Shown: positions 45,640-57,561 of the stretch, one piece after another
Layout: each line of letters begins with the position of its first letter
Position numbering within the stretch: the stretch's first letter is position 1
Assembly: GCA_903813345.2 (NCBI GenBank)
Contig: CAIIXF020000008.1
Coordinates: forward strand, 29,886,005 to 29,950,004
Length of the DNA stretch: 64,000 bases
DNA from: Owenia fusiformis
Taxonomy: Eukaryota; Annelida; Polychaeta; Sabellida; Oweniidae
Direction of reading: 5' to 3'
Made by a program: the position numbers and the translations under genes
Notes under the pieces: model-generated
The model's input: the letters and a program-made list of their open reading frames with translations, nothing else
Database searches by the model: none
What the model was told of the DNA's origin: nothing

Positions 45640-47110
45640 GCTGCTCCTGCCAAGTGGACACTTAATCATTAGGGTCTGGTACACGATCGCCGCTCCTGCC
45701 AAGTGGATCTTGTATCATTAGGGTCTGGTACGCGATCGCCGCTCCTGCCAAGCTAACCTTTTATCATTAGGGTCTGGTACGCAATCTCCGCTCCTGCCAA
45801 GTGGACTTTGTATCATTAGGGTCTGGTACGCGAATGCCGCTCCTGCCAAGTGGACCCTGTATCATTAGGGTCTGGTACACGATCGCCGCTCCTGCCAAGT
45901 GGACCCTGTATCATTAGGGTCTGGTACGCGTCCTGTGTCCTCAGTGGGTAGGTCAGGGTTAGGTTATCATTTAAAACCCCATCTGGTTTAATAGGGTTGG
46001 TTAGGGTTAGGGTTGAGGTTACGGTTTAAACTTATTTCCCTTTGCAGGAGCAGCTTTCGTGTGCCAGACCCTACTGATAGCGATCGCTGCTCCTGCCAAG
46101 TAGACCCTGTATCATTAGGGTCTGGTATGTTAATGCCGCTCCTGCCAAGTGGACCCTGTATCATTAGGGTCTGGTACACGATTGCTGCTCCTGCTAATTG
46201 GACCCTGTATCATTAGGGTCTGGTACACGATCGCTGCTCCTGCCAAGTGGACCTTGTATCATTAGGGTCTGGTACGTGAATGCCGCTCCTGCCAAGTAGA
46301 CCCTGTATCATTAGGGTCTGGTACACGATAGCCGCTCCTGCCAAGTGGACCCTGTATCATTAGGGTCTGGTACGCGTCCTGTGTCCTCAGTGGGTAGGTC
46401 AGGGTTAGGTTATCATTTAAAACCCCATCTGGTTTAATAGGGTTGGTTAGGGTTAGGGTTGAGGTTACGGTTTAAACTTATTTCCCTTTGCAGGAGCAGC
46501 TTTCGTGTGCCAGACCCTACTGATAGCGATCGCTGCTCCTGCCAAGTAGACCCTGTATCATTAGGGTCTGGTATGTTAATGCCGCTCCTGCCAAGTGGAC
46601 CCTGTATCATTAGGGTCTGGTACACGATTGCTGCTCCTGCTAATTGGACCCTGTATCATTAGGGTCTGGTACACGATCGCTGCTCCTGCCAAGTGGACCT
46701 TGTATCATTAGGGTCTGGTACGTGAATGCCGCTCCTGCCAAGTAGACCCTGTATCATTAGGGTCTGGTACACGATAGCCGCTCCTGCCAAGTGGACCCTG
46801 TATCATTAGGGTCTGGTACGCGTCCTGTGTCCTCAGTGGGTAGGTCAGGGTTAGGTTATCATTTAAAACCCCATCTGGTTTAATAGGGTTGGTTAGGGTT
46901 AGGGTTGAGGTTACGGTTTAAACTTATTTCCCTTTGCAGGAGCAGCTTTCGTGTGCCAGACCCTACTGATAGCGATCGCTGCTCCTGCCAAGTAGACCCT
47001 GTATCATTAGGGTCTGGTATGTTAATGCCGCTCCTGCCAAGTGGACCCTGTATCATTAGGGTCTGGTACACGTCCTGTGTCCTCAGTGGGTAGGTCAGGG
47101 TTAGGTTATC
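45640..47110. repeat. 49-bp satellite in 446-bp higher-order units with TTAGGG tracts
   Basis: The monomer contains GCTCCTGCCAAGTGGACC and TCATTAGGGTCTGGTAC. Its starts at 45643, 45692, 45741 and 45790 give a 49-bp period. Units from about 45926, 46372 and 46818 repeat exactly every 446 bp. Each includes a spacer with GGTTAGGGTTAGGGTTGAGG and an inverted CAGGAGCAGC...GTGCCAGACCCTA monomer. The fourth unit (from about 47072) comes 254 bp after the third and is cut short. The paired small ORFs repeating every 446 bp are artefacts. Confidence 0.95.
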
Positions 47111-49146
47111 ATTTAAAACCCCATCTGGTTTAATAGGGTTGGGGTTGGTTAGGGTTAGGGTTAAGGTTAGAATTAAATTCTTTTTTTATCTTTTGACACA
47201 GAAGTTTATTGTATTTATGGAATTCATTTTTTTTTAAAATATTTTTGACACACATATTCATGTTCTTAGGGTTACAGTTAAGGTTACATTCATTTTTGAA
47301 TTTTTTCATTTCTCATTATCTTTCCGCCATTTGTCAAATAAAAGTTGAATTTTTTTTATGCGCCACTTCAATGTTTTAGCATATCAAAAATATTTTGCAA
47401 CCTTAGTCAGACCTGCCAACCTGAAATTGGTTTTGACAGGTCATGGTGATTTATACTTGATTCTGTGATATGAAGAATAAAAGTTAAATGAAAGTTCATT
47501 TTAGTTAAATAAAATGGGAAAACAAAAGAATGTGACAAAAATTAATGAGTAATAAGGCTGATTATTTGACTGTCTTAAAAGCCCATGATGTGGCCCCGAA
47601 CAAGTATTATGAGGGTTTCTTTGCTCACTCAGTTTTTACAGAAAAAATACATTTCCTTGCTGCAAAACTGAGAGTAAAAGAAAGAAGTCCAATAATCAAG
47701 GTTACAACTGTAGATTTAGCTCAAACGCGGTAGATTAAGGAAGATTTCAGTCAAAAATATGGGAGGTTTTTACGGCCATTTTCACAGGAAAATGGATTTA
47801 AAAAAATTACGGTAAATTTTAGTAGAAATACGGTACAGGAGTTAACAGTAGTTTTACGGGTTTAAACGGTATGGGAGCTTTGTTATACTTACGGAAAAAC
47901 AAAATATTTTAGGGGAGATATACATAAAAACGTATGGTCGGCAGTAACATCACTCAGGTAGCAAAAAATTGAAATTTTTTTCCAATGTCAATATTTTCTA
48001 AATGCAAAACTTCAAACATAAACCAATGTTGATTGTCTAACCTGAGATTAAAAGGAATATATGTTTGAAATATTATGTACCATTGATTTTTATGAGAACT
48101 AAGAAATTTTGAAATGCATTTTTCTCTGAACCATTTTAAAGCATTGATGAGTTCATTTCTCGCCTATTTTTGAACCAATTTTCTTAATTTTTCACCAAAA
48201 TCACGTGAGGATGAATGCTATGCATTGGTGTGAATTATCGCTTATTAGAATATATATGTGATATCTAAAAGTTAGTTATAAAAGTTAGTTTTAAATAAAT
48301 TTAATTCAGTAGCAATTAAAAAAGTTTCACATTCTTCCATGATTCATAACACTGGGTAAGACTACAGTATAAGCCAAAGTGATTTAGACCTTATGTTATA
48401 CAGGGGGGGGGGGGGCTTTAAGTGTTATTGATTATATATAGATTCATAAAGATGTGCATTAATGGTCTTTCTACAGAGCAGAAAACTCATGGGCAATGGT
48501 AAATGTTCTATATTTGCAAATTGCTAACTGTAATATCTGAATATACAGATTTTCAATTCTACATAAATACAGTCATATTCTTATTTCTACTTATTCAAGA
48601 ATTCAAGATGTTTCTGACCAGGGAGCCTACTTAGTGAACTAATTGACACTCAGATTGAAACATTAGTACAAGGATACTATAAGCTTAATGTTCACATGTG
48701 TTTAGAATTGTGTTAGAATTGTATATGATACAGTAATATGCTGTTCATAGCTTTGTAACATTAACAAGTTTATTACTTCACAATTATTCCATAATAAAAT
48801 CATCTCTACATAATAGACTAAATTATTCTCTGCAATCTATTTTTGTTTTATGAGAACATAAAGTTAGTAATCTATTATAATCATATTGAAACATTTTACA
48901 TGTGTGAATTCTAAGATATAATGCAAAGTCAAATCCCTCATGGAATTCTTTAAAAACAGCCCCCCCCCCACTTCCCTCCCTGGCAAAAGCTGACTACTTG
49001 CCTGAGAGTGGCAGAATACTAATGTAGTTAGTGTAGTTAGTGGTCAGATAACCTAGAATATTGTAGAGGATGATTTCTTCATATGCTTACTACAAAGCTC
49101 AAACTTAAATATACCAGTTTACCATTTCTTTTAAATTACATTTTCC
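47111..49146. other. Non-coding stretch inside the candidate foldback element
   Basis: It starts with more GGTTAGGGTTAGGGTTAAGG, then becomes AT-rich. An ORF of 62 codons (47545-47733) is not recognisable. Poly-G (about 48405) and poly-C (about 48960) runs occur. Nothing else is supported. Confidence 0.45.
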
Positions 49147-49883
49147 AAAGGATAGGTATCGATATGGAGAACTGAATTCAACAATGTTTTTCTCTTAAAC
49201 CAATCATTGAAAACATTCTGTATAAAATCATGGTATTTTATGTAATGTTGACTGATTGACAACAATTTAATGCGAAAATTATTTAGAAATATTTGATATA
49301 ACTGTTTTTGTTAACATTTTTTGTTTTTTTAGTGCAATTGTTTTTGCTCCTTTCTACCAATTCTTGAGAATGAAATAAAATGTCTTTCCGAACCTTGTTG
49401 GAACAAAATACCATATACAACATGTTTTTGGACCTCTCAATATTAAAGTTATACAAAGGAATTTTTGGTTCATTTTAAAAAAGTATTCAAAAAGTTAAAA
49501 CAAAATCCCCCCAAAATAGATAAAAATCAAAAAAAAATTTTATTTCATTAACAAGATACTTTTTTAAAATGAACCAAAATTTCCTTTGTACAATTACAAT
49601 ATTGAGAGACCTAAAAATTTTGTGTTTATGTCGTTTTGTTCCAATGAGGTTCGGAAAGATGTTTCATTTCACTCTTTAAACATGATACCAAAAACAAAAC
49701 AAGTGTTTGATGTGCTTTTTAAAACAATATAGATGAAAGTATGTATATATATTTCAAATTATATTGTTACCATTCAAAAGATGGCCATTCAATTGACAAT
49801 TTGTAAGATTTTCAGAAATTTTTGATGACTGGTTTAAGAGAAACATGTGTTCAAAAAGTTCGCCATATCGATACCCAATCTTT
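49147..49883. mobile_element. TIR element with TATCGATA-containing ends, copy with both ends
   Basis: It begins AAAGGATAGGTATCGATATGG and ends CCATATCGATACCCAATCTTT. Inside, AAAGGAATTTTTGGTTCATTTTAAAA and its complement (TTTTAAAATGAACCAAAATTTCC), and AACCTTGTTGGAACAAAA with GTTCCAATGAGGTTCGG, form further inverted pairs, so the element is largely palindromic. No transposase. Confidence 0.8.
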
Positions 49884-49984
49884 GTGTTCATTTCATTAGT
49901 TTTACTGTTCATTAAACAAGCTTTTTAATTTAAAAATATATTTTATCATTTAATTTCCCATCCCAAATAAACAAACGTGTCAAA

Positions 49985-50960
49985 CTTGATCCACATGCTG
50001 CACATACGACATGTATAGTTGAAACTTGCCTTGGCAAGATGCTATTCAAACATGCAATATGGCAGCATGCCACTTGCTAAAATGGTCCACATGCTGCACA
50101 TGCAAGTTGTATAGTTTAAACATGGCAAGATGCTATCTGTACATGCAACATGGTACCATGTCACTTGGCAACTTGGTCCACATGCTACACATGCGAGATG
50201 TGTAGTTGAAACTTGGCAAGATGCTATTCGAACATGCAACATGGCAGCATGCCACTTGCTAACTTGGTCCACATGCTGCACATGTGAGTTGTAAAGTTTA
50301 AACGTGGCAAGATGCTATCTGTACATGCAACATGGTACCATGTCACTTGGCAACTTGGTCCACATGCTGCACATGCGAGATGTATAGTTGAAACTTGGCA
50401 AGATGCTATTCGAACATGCAACATGGCAGCATGCCACTTGCTAACTTGGTCCACATGCTGCACATGCGAGTTGTATAGTTTAAACTTGGCAAGATGCTAT
50501 TTGAACATGCAACATGGTACCATGTCACTTGGCAACTTGGTCCACATGCTGCACATGCGAGTTGTATAGTTCAAACTTGGCAAGATGCTATTTGAACATG
50601 CAACATGGCAGCATGTCACTTGCTAACTTGGTCCACATGCAGCACATGCGACTTGTATAGTTTAAACTTGGCAAGATGCTATTTGAACATGCAACATGGC
50701 AGCATGTCACTTGCTAACTTGGTCCACATGCAGCACATGCGACTTGTATAGTTTAAACTTGGCAAGATGCTATTTGAACATGCAACATGGTACCATGTCA
50801 CTTGCTAACTTGGTCAACATGCTGCACATGCGAGGTTTATCATTAAGACTTTTTGAATTTTGAATATGGGACATGGCAGCATGTGACTTGTAACTTGGTC
50901 CACATGCTGGGCAACGTGTATACTTTGTACTTGGCAAGATGCTAATTGTACTTGGTGCAC
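49985..50960. repeat. 91-bp tandem array
   Basis: TTGGTCCACATGC-type landmarks occur at 50084, 50175, 50266, 50357, 50448, 50539, 50630, 50721 and 50812, exactly 91 bp apart. In the left part GGTACC and GGCAGC variants alternate, giving a 182-bp super-period. ORFs such as 50042-50281 (MQHVDQVSKWHAAML) are array artefacts. Confidence 0.96.
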
Positions 50961-51173
50961 ATGGCATGTAGTACCCCGGTGGCCTTAGCTGGAAATGGAA
51001 CAACCAATCAAGATTAAGCAAACGGTCCAAAATGTTCAACTACACTTCCAAAGTCGTCTTAAATAATATATGGAATGACAAAGGAAACCTTATAAATGGA
51101 AATGAATTATGACCATATAGCGAATTTAAATTCGGTGTCTGCATTGTACAGTTTATAAAGCTTATAAGTTCAC

Positions 51174-52310
51174 AGGTCAATGGCGCTTTGATGGTGCTTT
51201 AAAGCGACGTGCTAAGCCGCTTTGCAAAAGCGCTGATGGTGTGGACTTAGCTTAAGCTATGTCCACACCAAAGGGAAATGCCACGCTTTAAATCGTCATT
51301 TTTGTTTATTTTTCCAAAAATATCACGATAAGTAATGTTACGCTCTGATAAGCTCTGATTTCCCGACTTCTAACGGTTCCTCACGCTTTGATCCCACTTC
51401 GACCAGGCTTTGTTACGCTGGAAATCACGCTTTGATAAGCTTTGATGAGCTTTATTACGCTTTGATGCGGATGTGATGTTTTAAATCAGGCTCTGAGGCC
51501 TAATTCATGAAAGCTCCGCAAGCCTGCCCAATTCTGCAACTCACTGCGGTACTGCTATTTCCAATTCACAAATGGACCGCAAAGTCAGCATCACCGCAGA
51601 TATCTTGCGGTACCGCGAGAATTACGTCATTTTCATGCGGTACCTCTGCACTTACCGCAAGTCACTCTCTTAAAATTCAGTGTAATGAATCCTCTTGAAA
51701 AAAACTGATATTGTCCTTTTATCAGGTTAAGTTTCCCAATAAAAAAATTAAAATTTGAATGTGATATAGACGTTCAAATATGGATGTAAAAGCAACCTGT
51801 TCAGAGTATGTTTTTAAGATTTTTAAGGTTGCAACTTTAAGGTTAGTTTGTATGTTCAGAATTTTGCTGCAATCCTCAATAAAGTCACTTGTTATTTTTC
51901 AATTAGGAATCACTCCTTCATCACATTCATTGTCTTACGACCCCGACGCTTTAATCAAGCTTTGTTACGCTTTGGTGCCGCTTTACAAGCCGCTTTAAAG
52001 CGCCATCAAAGCGCCGTTGGAAAGCTCGGAGTAAAGCGGGATATTTGGCAACAGCGCCAAAAAATTTTCAACTGTTTAAAAATTTTGGGCGCTCTGTTAC
52101 GAATTGATTAAAGCGCCGAGAGCGTATCAAAGCTTAACAAACCGTAGCAAAGCTCAGCAAAGCTTGGCCCATAGCGTAGGAAAGCTTAACAGAGCTTGGT
52201 TCAAAGCGGGATTGCAGTATCTTCACGGTCTGTTACCACTTGACACGCTTCGTTAAGATGTCTCAAACTTTGCTACGATCTGGCATGAAGATCTGACACG
52301 AGGTCAGACG
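51174..52310. mobile_element. AAAGCG-rich foldback element, copy 1
   Basis: TTAAGCTATGTCCACACC at about 51250, followed by AATGCCACGCTTTAAA, is the end motif shared with 53835 and 57525. 51285-51480 is the inverted counterpart of about 54780-54990 in copy 2, while 52010-52310 is directly similar to 54000-54400. Short AAAGCGTAA / CAAAGCTTA words recur throughout. The 51174-51250 part is the right end of a related hairpin. No transposase. Small ORFs here (51507-51698, 51848-52111) have no support. Confidence 0.7.
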
Positions 52311-52615
52311 CTTTCATCATTAGGATGCTTATGATTACCTGTCCTAAACTTGACAGGGTCAATTGTACCATAATATTTACCTGTGAAAAAATCGCATATC
52401 GTCTATAGTATCGGCTGTTTCCCCTGTTTTGCCTGAAAACAAATGATGTTTTATTCAATTCAATCATCTAATGCAGATAACACGAGACCTCGACATAGGG
52501 CAAACATGTTTTGAATGTATATTTTAAAGTATATCATATTGGAGAATGATTTATCTGATAAATTTCTTTTACTAAATAAACCAGTTACCCCAATATGCAA
52601 GCACAGTCCTTGGCA
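52311..52615. other. Non-coding, nothing recognised
   Basis: AT-rich sequence between repeats. No supported feature. Confidence 0.35.
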
Positions 52616-52830
52616 GTGCAATGGCGGATCCAGGGGCGTGGGGTCCCCTCCCCCTTGAGGGCCCAGAAGAACCCTCAAAAGTTTTTGGCTCCAAAAATAT
52701 TGTAGGGCCTCAATAAATGAGCCTTTTTGGCATAGTTTTGACTTTGTATGTATTTTTAGGCCATATTATCAAAAATGGGCCTTACATTTCTAAAATATGG
52801 ACCTGATTTTTTAAGAAAGGGCCATTTGAA
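52616..52830. mobile_element. GGCGGATCCAGG-type MITE remnant
   Basis: AATGGCGGATCCAGGGGCG opens a stretch with GGGCCCAGAAG, GGGCCTCAATAAATGAGCC and TTTTTGGCATAGTTTTG. It resembles 2930-3130 in order and wording. The right end and target duplication were not found. Confidence 0.65.
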
Positions 52831-53832
52831 AGAAAGAGTCGGGACACAAAATCGGGTAGCCCAGAATGATTGGGCTTTCACATGGCCATCATCCAAGATC
52901 GGTCCCTCAGGTCATAAGTGAATTGGTAAAATATGACCAAGGAAGTCACATGCTTGGTTTACACGTCTTTGTTATTTTGTGCATTCATTTGACAAACATT
53001 TTTTTAACAAAAATACAGATTCTGCTAGTATTATACATTGGTAGTGTTTTTGGATTGTTTTTTTTTTGAAGAAAAAACGATTTCTTTCATTTTCATAAAA
53101 TATTTCTCTTTTATTTGAACAATGAGCTTTTTACGAAAATTGGTAGTTAAAGTTTGAAATTCATTTTCAGATGAAATAGCTAAACTTTTTGTTGTTGATT
53201 TTTTTCCAAATTCCTCTGATTTTAGGATTGAAGCCGCTAAACGAAAGCAGTTTTCAATACAGCGTAGCGATTCATGTAGTTTCACAGGGGAAAAGTCTAC
53301 CCGCGTATATATAACCTACCGCCAAGTAAGACACGCTTATACTGCCAATCCAATGTTTGGTAAACTACATCTCGTAGGAAAATGGACAATAAAGGTAATA
53401 TTAGGCCACTATCAATTCCCTTGGATGGTTAAAATCGTTACTAAGATGTTCTAGCAGGCGGAATTGGCCCAGAATTTTAGTTGAAACATATTTTTATGTC
53501 CAAATTAAGATATAAGTAAAACGTATGATGGTTTTTCGATTTGTTTTTCTCATTCGTACTCGCTTTAATTGATAACGAGCCATACATAAGACATACTTGG
53601 GCCAGTCACCATGTACCTGGTTTTTTTGACCGGGTACCGGGTACCAAATTTGAACCCAGCATGGAGGATTTACTACAAACCCTAAATTCTAGCACGGGTG
53701 CGATGTGTATCCGGCATCGAGTGCTTCTGAGATTTTGGGCCCCAAAATTAGAAATAGAAAGAATATCGTTCAAGATCGCACGAGCCCCCAATCCCCCCCC
53801 CCCCACACACACACAGCCTGGCTACGGGCCTG
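52831..53832. other. Non-coding; isolated GGCTACGGGCCTG end near 53818
   Basis: No gene recognised. A C-run, a short CACA repeat and CTGGCTACGGGCCTGAG at 53788-53834 mark one end of a hAT-type element related to 44300-44479; the opposite end is missing. The ORF at 53541-53837 ends in this repeat. Confidence 0.45.
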
Positions 53833-54034
53833 AGTAAAGCTACGTTCACACCAACGGCGAATGCCACGCTTTAAACCGGCGAGCAAAGCGGCACCAAAGC
53901 ATGGCGCTTTAAAGCGACTTGTAAAGCGGCACCAAAGCGTAACAAAGTGTCGATGTCGGGGCGTCGGGGTCGTAATAGGTCGTAGAAAAGCTCGGAGTAA
54001 AGCGGGATGTTCTGCAAGAGCGCCAAATTTTTTT

Positions 54035-54145
54035 AAAGCTACGTTCACACCAACGGCGCTTTTATGGCGCTTTAATGCGACGTGCAAAGCCGCTTCGCAC
54101 GCCGCATTAAAGCGCCATCAAAGCGCCGTTGGTGTGAGCGTAACT
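54035..54145. mobile_element. Hairpin MITE inserted at TTAA inside copy 2
   Basis: AGCTACGTTCACACCAACGG pairs with CCGTTGGTGTGAGCGTAAC, with GGCGCTTTAATGCG and CGCATTAAAGCGCC further in. TTAA lies at both edges. The matching position in copy 1 (about 52076) reads CTGTTTAAAAATTTTGGG with no insertion, an empty site containing one TTAA. Confidence 0.85.
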
Positions 54146-55021
54146 TAAAAATTTTGGGCGCTCCGTTACGAATTGATTAAAGCGCCGAGAGCGTATCAAA
54201 GCTTAAGGAACTGTAACAAAGCTCAGCAAAGCTTGACCCAAAGCGTAGGAAAGCTTAACAGAGATTGGTTCAAAGCGGGGATCCCATTCTCTTCACGGTC
54301 TGTTACCACTTGACACGCTTCGTTTAGATGTCTCAAACTTTGCTACGATCTGGCATGACGATCTGACACGAGGTCAGACGCTTTCATCAATATCTGACAC
54401 TCTTTCTTACGCTTTCATGAAGGACTCCCAAGCTTCCCAACGAATTGAGACGCTTTAATCAAGGATTGAATGCTTTGTTAGGCTTTGTTACGTTTGACAA
54501 GCTTCCTCACGCACGCTCACGCTCTTTCACGCTGGGCGACGAACATCATGTCTTCTTCAGATAGGTCATGCTCTGGTCCATCTGGAATTTCTGGATCTTG
54601 TTGTTCTGTCATCGTGTTCTCGGGTCAAAGATGCAATGGTTTTATGGATCTACAATAAATTTACAGTCATTGGATCAAAACGGCATTAAATCGGCGATCT
54701 CGACATTTTCCAATGCGTGACAGAGCTTAACAGAGCGTAACAATGCTCAACAGAGCTAGGCAATCGTATCAGAGCCTGATTTAAAGCCTCATAATCGCAT
54801 CAAAGCGTAATAATGCTTATCAAAGCGAGATTTCAAGCGTAAGAAAGCCTGGTCGAAGCGGGATCAAAGCGTGAGGAACCGTAACAAGTCGGGAAATCAG
54901 AGCGTATTAGAGCTTATCAGTGCGTAACATTACTTAGGAGATCGTGATATTTTTGGAAAAGTAAACAAAAATGACGGCGCTTTGCTCGCCGATTTAAAGA
55001 GACTCTATTGAGACTTCTCTG

Positions 55022-55975
55022 TGGCATTTTTTCTTTATTCCTTTTTGTTTTGAATTTTTAACACAATAACATGAACTAACTACTCAATATGCAACTTTTC
55101 ACCGCGTAGAATTTTAAAATATTGAGTTTGAAAATTCCATTTTTATAATGGAGCTCAATGGGAAAAACTACATAATTTGAATTATTTTCAAACGTAGCGG
55201 TGCGATTTTGATAAAATTGACAGATATAATAAATATTGGTAAGACAAAATGTTTGATGAAAAATGAAGAAAATTTACCGTCCTGGTTACGCAAACTATAG
55301 AAAAATCTGAAATAATCATAAAAACCTGTAAAAATAGATTGAAGGGGGTGATATTCATTTTTAATGAGCCTTTCACTACTACAGGGTAACCATAATTTTG
55401 GTACTGATTTGATTTTTCAATGAAAATCATGAATTTTGGTCTTAATTCCAAACAAAAGATTCAAAAACTCACAAGAAATGATCAAGATATTGGTTCGAAT
55501 CTTTTGAACTGTTTATTTTGAATTTGTTGTTGGTTATAATATCAGAAAATAACGACGTTTCAACGTTTTCATAGTTGAAAAATATCGAGTTTTGATCCTG
55601 GGAGCCAATCCTCCTTGTCCAGCAAAGGTTATTCATCCATAAGGCTTTTAAAGCCCATAACATTTGAATCAAATCCATCAACGAGTATTTGACATATTGC
55701 TCAGACAAACAGACAGACGCATAGACGGACCGCTTCTATATATCTCTCTCGAACTTTGCTTGGTGGGAAAACTAAAACATTGGAATAGGTAAACAATAAA
55801 AATCAAAATCAATTTTCAAACAGAACTTTTGCTGACACAAGGCACATGAAATATAAACGTTATTGAACCTTCAATAAGGGTTATTGCCAAGACAAAATAT
55901 AATTATCCCATTGAAGAAGTTGGAGGGATATAGGGAACGCCTCCGTCCGTCCGGGCAATAACTAAAGTACCGTTG
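55022..55975. other. AT-rich non-coding sequence within copy 2
   Basis: Minus ORFs 55188-55451 and 55469-55708 have no recognisable features. No gene called. Confidence 0.4.
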
Positions 55976-56690
55976 GTCCGATTTTGTTCATATTTTGTAC
56001 ACATATACCCCATGGGGAAGAAGTTCTGTTCGAAAGCCGATTTTCAAAATGGCCTCTCATGTAAAAATGGCGGCCATTTTAGTGCCGGTTTTACAGTAAT
56101 TTAGGTGCAATATGTAAAACTGTAATAGCGATATGTTTTAAATGTAAAAAATTATATAGGACATTAATAAAGCTGGAAATGTAGTTATTAAAGAAGCACA
56201 TGGCAGCCATCTTGAAAAATGGCGGCCTTTACTCGTTATTTTACGATTTTTGCTGTAACTCGAAAAGTAGTCGTGCGATTTTGTTCATATATGGTATATG
56301 AATACTATAAGCATGGCACACTGTCTAATGACTCTTCTGGTAGAAGGCGGCCATTTTGAAAAATGGCGGCCATTTTAACGTATTTTACTATAACACAAAA
56401 AGTAGTGGAGCAATTTTGTTCATATTTGGTATGTGAATACTATAAGCATGGCACACTGTCTAATGACACTTTTGGTAGAAGGCAGCCATTTTGAAAAATG
56501 GCCGTCATTTTAACGTATTTTACTATAACTCGAAAAGTAGTAGAGCAATTTTGTTCATATTTGATGCGTGAATACTATAAGCGTGGCACACAGTCTAATG
56601 ACACTTTTGGTAGAAGGTGGCCATTTTGAAAAATGGCTGCCATTTTTGCTGTATACTTTGTTTGTAAAAATGCCAGCCATGGCTGTTCGA
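55976..56690. repeat. 135-bp tandem repeat with ATGGCGGCCATTTT
   Basis: TAGAAGGCGGCCATTTTG-type landmarks at 56341, 56476 and 56611 give a 135-bp period. Each monomer includes TTTTGTTCATATTTGGTATG and ACTATAAGCATGGCACACTG. Diverged partial units extend left to about 55976. Confidence 0.88.
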
Positions 56691-57520
56691 TGGGATTTGC
56701 TACACTTTGGTGTTGGTGTTGTCTAGTTGAAGGATGGATGGGCGGACAAATGGAGGGGTCTCTATGGCTTATCCCCTAATCTTCGTTGGATTGAACAATT
56801 GTGAATATGGTGTGTTGGACAAATAAAACTGATTGAATGTCTAAAAGCAAATAATGAAGTGGTAATTTATTTAAAATCATTAAAATCTCAAACATGCTTG
56901 CTTTGGTCTAGTCACTTAATTCCTAAATGTCCCGTAATTAGTATCTATATACCTTATTAGAGCAGTGAAGGAGTTAAATCATTGGGATACGAATAAATCA
57001 TGCAAAACATATTTTGTACATATTTTTCATCATTTAGGGTTACCCAGTAGTTTGCAAGCTGACCTTTGCAAAATATATTTCACTTAATTTCCTCATTCGC
57101 TATCACTCTATCTAGTTTCTTTCCAAATTGGCCTGGATTGCCTGGTTTATTGGTTTTAGCGAACCGTCCATTTCGTCGAACCATCATTTTGCTAAGGTTG
57201 TTTGTGATGAATATACAATATTCAGTTACATATAACTGTACAGCAACTTTATGCAAGGGAAGGTAACTGTGTGAGAGCACATGAAGTATTGACCCACTTG
57301 TCTCAGTGAATCTTATAAACAGTGCATAAAGTTTTTTCTATGCAATGATTGGCTCACAGTTACTTATAGTGTAAGTTATTTTATTTCTATACAGTGTGGA
57401 ATAGAGTGTATAAACTTTTACAGTTTCAAGCAGGATTTAGTGTTTTCTGACCAATGATATATTCAGACTTATTCATTTCACGATTATGTAATACTGACCT
57501 ACATATCTGTATAGCATATC
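56691..57520. other. Non-coding, nothing recognised
   Basis: Overlapping 66-codon ORFs on both strands at 57066-57280 show no supporting features. Confidence 0.4.
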
Positions 57521-57561
57521 TTTAAAGCGTGGCATTCGCCGTTGGTGTGAACATAGCTTAA

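Larger units (their letters stand above)
44766..50984. mobile_element. Candidate 6.2-kb foldback element with subterminal arrays
   Basis: The outermost GGCCACCGGG (44766-44775) is mirrored by CCCGGTGGCC (50975-50984), and ACATGCCATG / CATGGCATGT follow inside each end. The left subterminal region (44776-45360) is a diverged array of CATGTTGCCAAGT-like units. The right one (49985-50960) is a regular 91-bp array of the opposite orientation (ACTTGGCAAGATGC, AACATGGCA). The interior holds a 49-bp satellite and another TIR element. No transposase is visible. Treating the whole as one element is an inference from the mirrored ends. Confidence 0.6.
53835..57561. mobile_element. AAAGCG-rich foldback element, copy 2 (about 3.7 kb)
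   Basis: AAGCTACGTTCACACC plus AACGGCGAATGCCACGCTTTAAA at the left is mirrored at 57521-57561 (TTTAAAGCGTGGCATTCGCC, GTTGGTGTGAACATAGCTTAA), nearly identical over about 40 bp. TTAA follows the right end and TAAA precedes the left. The first 1.2 kb is the AAAGCG-word region shared with copy 1. The rest (55.0-57.5 kb) includes the 135-bp array and may be captured or inserted sequence. No transposase seen. Confidence 0.65.

Noticed and set aside
45988-47093. Small paired ORFs repeating every 446 bp
   Set aside because: They are identical because the satellite unit repeats; no independent support for coding.
49985-50960. Possible CRISPR-like array because of regular spacing
   Set aside because: Whole 91-bp monomers are repeated without unique spacers and the genome is eukaryotic; it is a tandem satellite. 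The same applies to the 49-bp, 135-bp and 145-bp arrays.
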